A stretch of DNA of 7,562 nt, from positions 1-7,562 of the forward strand of contig CAMOKK010000060.1 in NCBI GenBank assembly GCA_946617545.1. Direction: 5' to 3'. Of this stretch, positions 5,157-7,562 are shown one piece after another. Origin of the DNA: an uncultured Bacteroidales bacterium (GTDB lineage: Bacteria; Bacteroidota; Bacteroidia; Bacteroidales; UBA932). The translations under genes and the position numbers were made by a program. The notes below the pieces were generated by a model. That model was not told where the DNA came from. It saw nothing but the letters and a program-made list of their open reading frames with translations, and did no database searches. Each line of letters begins with the position of its first letter. Positions within the stretch are counted from its first letter, which is position 1.

Positions 5157-6488
5157 ATGAATAACGTAGAAGTCACTGTCCAATTCAATCTTAACTATAA
5201 TACCGACCAAAAGGCTCCCGAAGCCGTTACCGTGCCAAAGGACAAGGAAATGGCCCTTGCCCAGAAGCCCATTCCGGAGCGCGCCGGCTACCGTTTTGCG
5301 GGCTGGTACAAAGATCCCGGATGCACGGAAGAATGGCTCTTTGGCGCCAAAACTCCGGAATTCATGAAGCCGCCGGTGGAATGGATGTCCGTAAAGGAGT
5401 CCATGACCCTGTATGCCCGCTGGGCGGCGCCCGTCCATATCCGCACGGCGCAGGAGCTGGATGCCGTTCGCAAGGATTTGCACGGCTGGTATGTGCTGGA
5501 CAATGACATCGACCTGTCTTCCCTGGGGCAGTGGGATCCTATCGGCAGGTATGAACCCGACTACGAATATGCCGATGCCGAATGGTGGGTCCATGCCTTC
5601 AAGGGCCGCCTGGATGGCAACGGGCATGCCATCAAGGGGCTCAGAATCCAGGGAGAGCATCCTTTTGGCCAGTGCGGCCTGTTCGGCGCCATCGCCAACG
5701 GCGAAGTGCATGACCTGGTCATCGAAAAGCCCGTCATCGACGTAAAAGGTGCGGTCCTGTATGTGGGCACCGTCTCCGGCATGATGCGGCAGGACAGAGG
5801 CCGTCACAGCATCCTGGAAGGAGTCTGCGTGAAAGGCTTGCAAACCCGCGTAGAGATTGACCGGGAAGCCCAGACCTACATCAGCGTCGCCGGCCTCATC
5901 GCAGGCGTCTGGGACGGAGATATCCGGAACTGCCGGGCCGATGGCAAGATAAGCGTAAAATCGGCCGGAATGGCCGGCGGCATGCTCTTCACGGGCGGCC
6001 TGGCCGGAGAGTCCTACAGCCAGACGGACGGCTGCACGGCCGATGTGGAGATTGAGGTGCAGTATGACAGAAAGGATGCCGAGGGAGAGCAGACCTCCTA
6101 CATCGGCGGCCTGCAGGGCGGCTCCACCTACATCAAAGACAGCACGGCCAAGGGGCGCATCTCCATCAGCGGAGACAATGGCAAGGGCCAGGTAGTGGCC
6201 GGAGGCCTGGCCGGCAGCGAGCGCTACGGCATCGTGAGCGGCAACACCTCTCAGACAACCATCCAGGCCGATGGCGTCCGCACCCTCCAAACCGGCAGCC
6301 TGATTGGCGAGTACAACTTCCAGTACGCCGTATTCGGCATGATGCAGGGCGTCACCCAGACCGTCTTGAAGGACAACCGGGCCCAAGGCTCCGCACCCAT
6401 CTGCGGCAGTGGAGACGTTCCCTTCTTCGAATACAACGGCATGAAGATGACTTACCTTGTGGAGAACTGCCTTCCCGCTTCCAAATAA
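5157..6488 (+). CDS. InlB B-repeat and GLUG-type beta-helix protein without signal peptide
   Basis: The 443-residue product has two parts. Residues about 5-90 form one InlB B-repeat (Listeria-Bacteroides repeat), seen in GYRFAGWYKDPGCTEEW (44-60) and MTLYARW (83-89). The rest resembles a parallel beta-helix of the GLUG/filamentous-haemagglutinin type: YVLDNDIDLS, FKGRLDGNGHAIKGL, GLFGAIANGEVHDLVIE, then repeated GGLAG or GGLQGG turns followed by D/N-C or K-D-S strands to about 400. Such proteins are usually cell-surface or secreted adhesins or carbohydrate-binding proteins. No N-terminal signal peptide, lipobox or C-terminal sorting domain is visible: the start is polar (MNNVEVTVQF) and an in-frame TAA at 5142 excludes a longer start. 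No Shine-Dalgarno or -7 box is evident, so it may depend on read-through past the upstream terminator or an unusual promoter. The lipoprotein gene follows after 5 nt. Molecular function unknown. Confidence 0.8.
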   Translation: MNNVEVTVQFNLNYNTDQKAPEAVTVPKDKEMALAQKPIPERAGYRFAGWYKDPGCTEEWLFGAKTPEFMKPPVEWMSVKESMTLYARWAAPVHIRTAQELDAVRKDLHGWYVLDNDIDLSSLGQWDPIGRYEPDYEYADAEWWVHAFKGRLDGNGHAIKGLRIQGEHPFGQCGLFGAIANGEVHDLVIEKPVIDVKGAVLYVGTVSGMMRQDRGRHSILEGVCVKGLQTRVEIDREAQTYISVAGLIAGVWDGDIRNCRADGKISVKSAGMAGGMLFTGGLAGESYSQTDGCTADVEIEVQYDRKDAEGEQTSYIGGLQGGSTYIKDSTAKGRISISGDNGKGQVVAGGLAGSERYGIVSGNTSQTTIQADGVRTLQTGSLIGEYNFQYAVFGMMQGVTQTVLKDNRAQGSAPICGSGDVPFFEYNGMKMTYLVENCLPASK

Positions 6489-6493
6489 ATACC

Positions 6494-7561
6494 ATGAACA
6501 AACGCCTTCCCCTGCTTCTTCTCGGCCTTCTTCTCCTTTGCGGCTGCGGCTCCCGGGCCGGGAAAGACACCCGGCTGACGCCGGCGCAGTTCGCCACGGA
6601 CTGCCCTTATCGGGCTCTTCCCATCCGCGCCACTTTCCTGGACGAAATCAGCTGGGACATTCCGCACCAGAACTGGGGCGTCAGTGAGTGGGACCGGGAT
6701 TTCCGGGCGATGAAAGACATGGGGATAGAGACGGTGGTGATGATTCGCTCCGGCCTGGGCCGATGGCTTGCCGCCCCCTTCGAGAGTGTCATGTCGGCCC
6801 GCGACGACTGCTACTACCCCCCGGTCGATTTGGTGGAACTCTTCCTGACGCTGGCCGACAAGTATGGGATGGCCTTCTACTTCGGGACATACGACTCCGG
6901 ACAATGGTGGCACGAGGGGGAATACCAAAAGGAGATTGACGTAAACATCCGCCTGATAGATGAGGTGTGGGCCAAGTACGGGCACCACCCATCTTTCAAA
7001 GGCTGGTACCTGAGCCAGGAAGTGAGCCGGCGCACCAAGAACATATCGGCCATTTTTGCAGCCATGGGCCGACACGCCAAGGAAGTTTCCGGCGGGCTTC
7101 CCTGCATGATTTCCCCTTATATCCACGGCATCAAGACAGACCAGGTGATGGCGGGAGACCGGGCCACCACCTACGAGGAGCATGAGCGGGAGTGGGATGC
7201 CATCCTGGCCGATATCCGGGGCGCAGTGGACATCCTGGCCTTCCAGGACGGCCAGGTAGATTACAGCGAGCTGTACGGCTATCTCTGTGTGAACAAACAG
7301 CTTGCAGGCAAGTACGGGATGCGCTGCTGGACCAATGTGGAAAGCTTCGACCGCGACATGCCCATCCGCTTCCTTCCCATCAAATGGGACAAGCTCCTGT
7401 ACAAGCTGGATGCCGCCCGGCGGGCCGGAATGGAAGATGTGATAACCTTCGAATTCTCCCACTTCATGTCTCCCAACTCCGTGTATCCCGCCGCCCACGG
7501 CCTGTATGGGCGCTACTGCGAGCACCTGGGGATAGAGAACCGCTGGAAGCGGGAGAAGTAA
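6494..7561 (+). CDS. DUF4434-like lipoprotein, candidate TIM-barrel glycoside hydrolase
   Basis: The 355-residue product begins with a lipoprotein signal peptide (KRLPLLLLGLLLL) and lipobox L15-C-G-C18, so it should be lipidated at C18; the following GSRAGKD has no acidic run like the Bacteroidota surface-export signal, so the side of the outer membrane is open. The mature part resembles DUF4434 proteins of gut Bacteroidota (FLDEISWDIPHQNWG, EWDRDFRAMKDMGIETVVMIR), predicted glycosidase-like barrels. Two glutamates sit where clan GH-A enzymes keep their acid/base and nucleophile: E176 in GWYLSQE and E283 in CWTNVE. This pairing is an inference from spacing and context. The stop TAA at 7559-7561 is the full end. 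It is placed 5 nt after the beta-helix gene, so the two are probably co-transcribed and translationally coupled; both may handle a polysaccharide, but no TonB/SusCD partner is in view. Confidence 0.8.
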   Translation: MNKRLPLLLLGLLLLCGCGSRAGKDTRLTPAQFATDCPYRALPIRATFLDEISWDIPHQNWGVSEWDRDFRAMKDMGIETVVMIRSGLGRWLAAPFESVMSARDDCYYPPVDLVELFLTLADKYGMAFYFGTYDSGQWWHEGEYQKEIDVNIRLIDEVWAKYGHHPSFKGWYLSQEVSRRTKNISAIFAAMGRHAKEVSGGLPCMISPYIHGIKTDQVMAGDRATTYEEHEREWDAILADIRGAVDILAFQDGQVDYSELYGYLCVNKQLAGKYGMRCWTNVESFDRDMPIRFLPIKWDKLLYKLDAARRAGMEDVITFEFSHFMSPNSVYPAAHGLYGRYCEHLGIENRWKREK

Positions 7562-7562
7562 G

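Noticed and set aside
5082..6386. Long open frame on the minus strand opposite the beta-helix gene
   Set aside because: Low-complexity Gly/Ala/Val/His-rich translation typical of the antisense of a GC-rich gene; no start signals or recognisable domain.

Overview
The window looks like chromosomal DNA from a member of the Bacteroidota, most likely a GC-rich gut Bacteroidales. Several genes start just downstream of a TAnnTTTG box, the -7 element of the Bacteroidota sigma factor. None of the starts has a clear Shine-Dalgarno sequence. The gene families also fit: a two-domain MazG, a long RAYT with a C-terminal helix-turn-helix, a tiny Hc1-type histone H1-like protein, a secreted M19 dipeptidase and a DUF4434-type lipoprotein. 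The genus cannot be fixed from this sequence.

Left part (1-1941): mazG (minus) and a REP-associated tyrosine transposase, RAYT (plus), diverge from a short AT-rich gap holding one -7 box for each. The 3' end of each gene lies inside a copy of the same repeat, in inverted orientation on the two sides (1-55 and 1825-1914). The repeat holds a GTAG tetranucleotide followed by an imperfect hairpin with one bulged A, the architecture known for REP elements that RAYTs act on. The repeat supplies the stop codon and last residues of both genes. I take this as a RAYT with its cognate REP family, and it is the most interesting object in the window.

Middle part (1942-4920): an acetyl-CoA hydrolase/CoA-transferase family gene (plus) starts right after the repeat array. 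It converges, with only 17 bp between stops, on a secreted M19 membrane dipeptidase (minus). The dipeptidase has an extra N-terminal region resembling a catalytically dead class I glutamine amidotransferase (C26-like) domain. A 256-bp AT-rich gap without a gene follows, holding the divergent promoters of the dipeptidase and of the histone-like gene.

Right part (4921-7562): a 50-codon histone H1-like gene ends in a clear intrinsic terminator. Next come two closely spaced genes with a 5-nt gap. The first encodes an InlB B-repeat plus GLUG-type beta-helix protein with no visible signal peptide. The second encodes a lipoprotein with a DUF4434-like, glycosidase-like barrel. Their tight spacing suggests co-transcription; their joint role is unknown.
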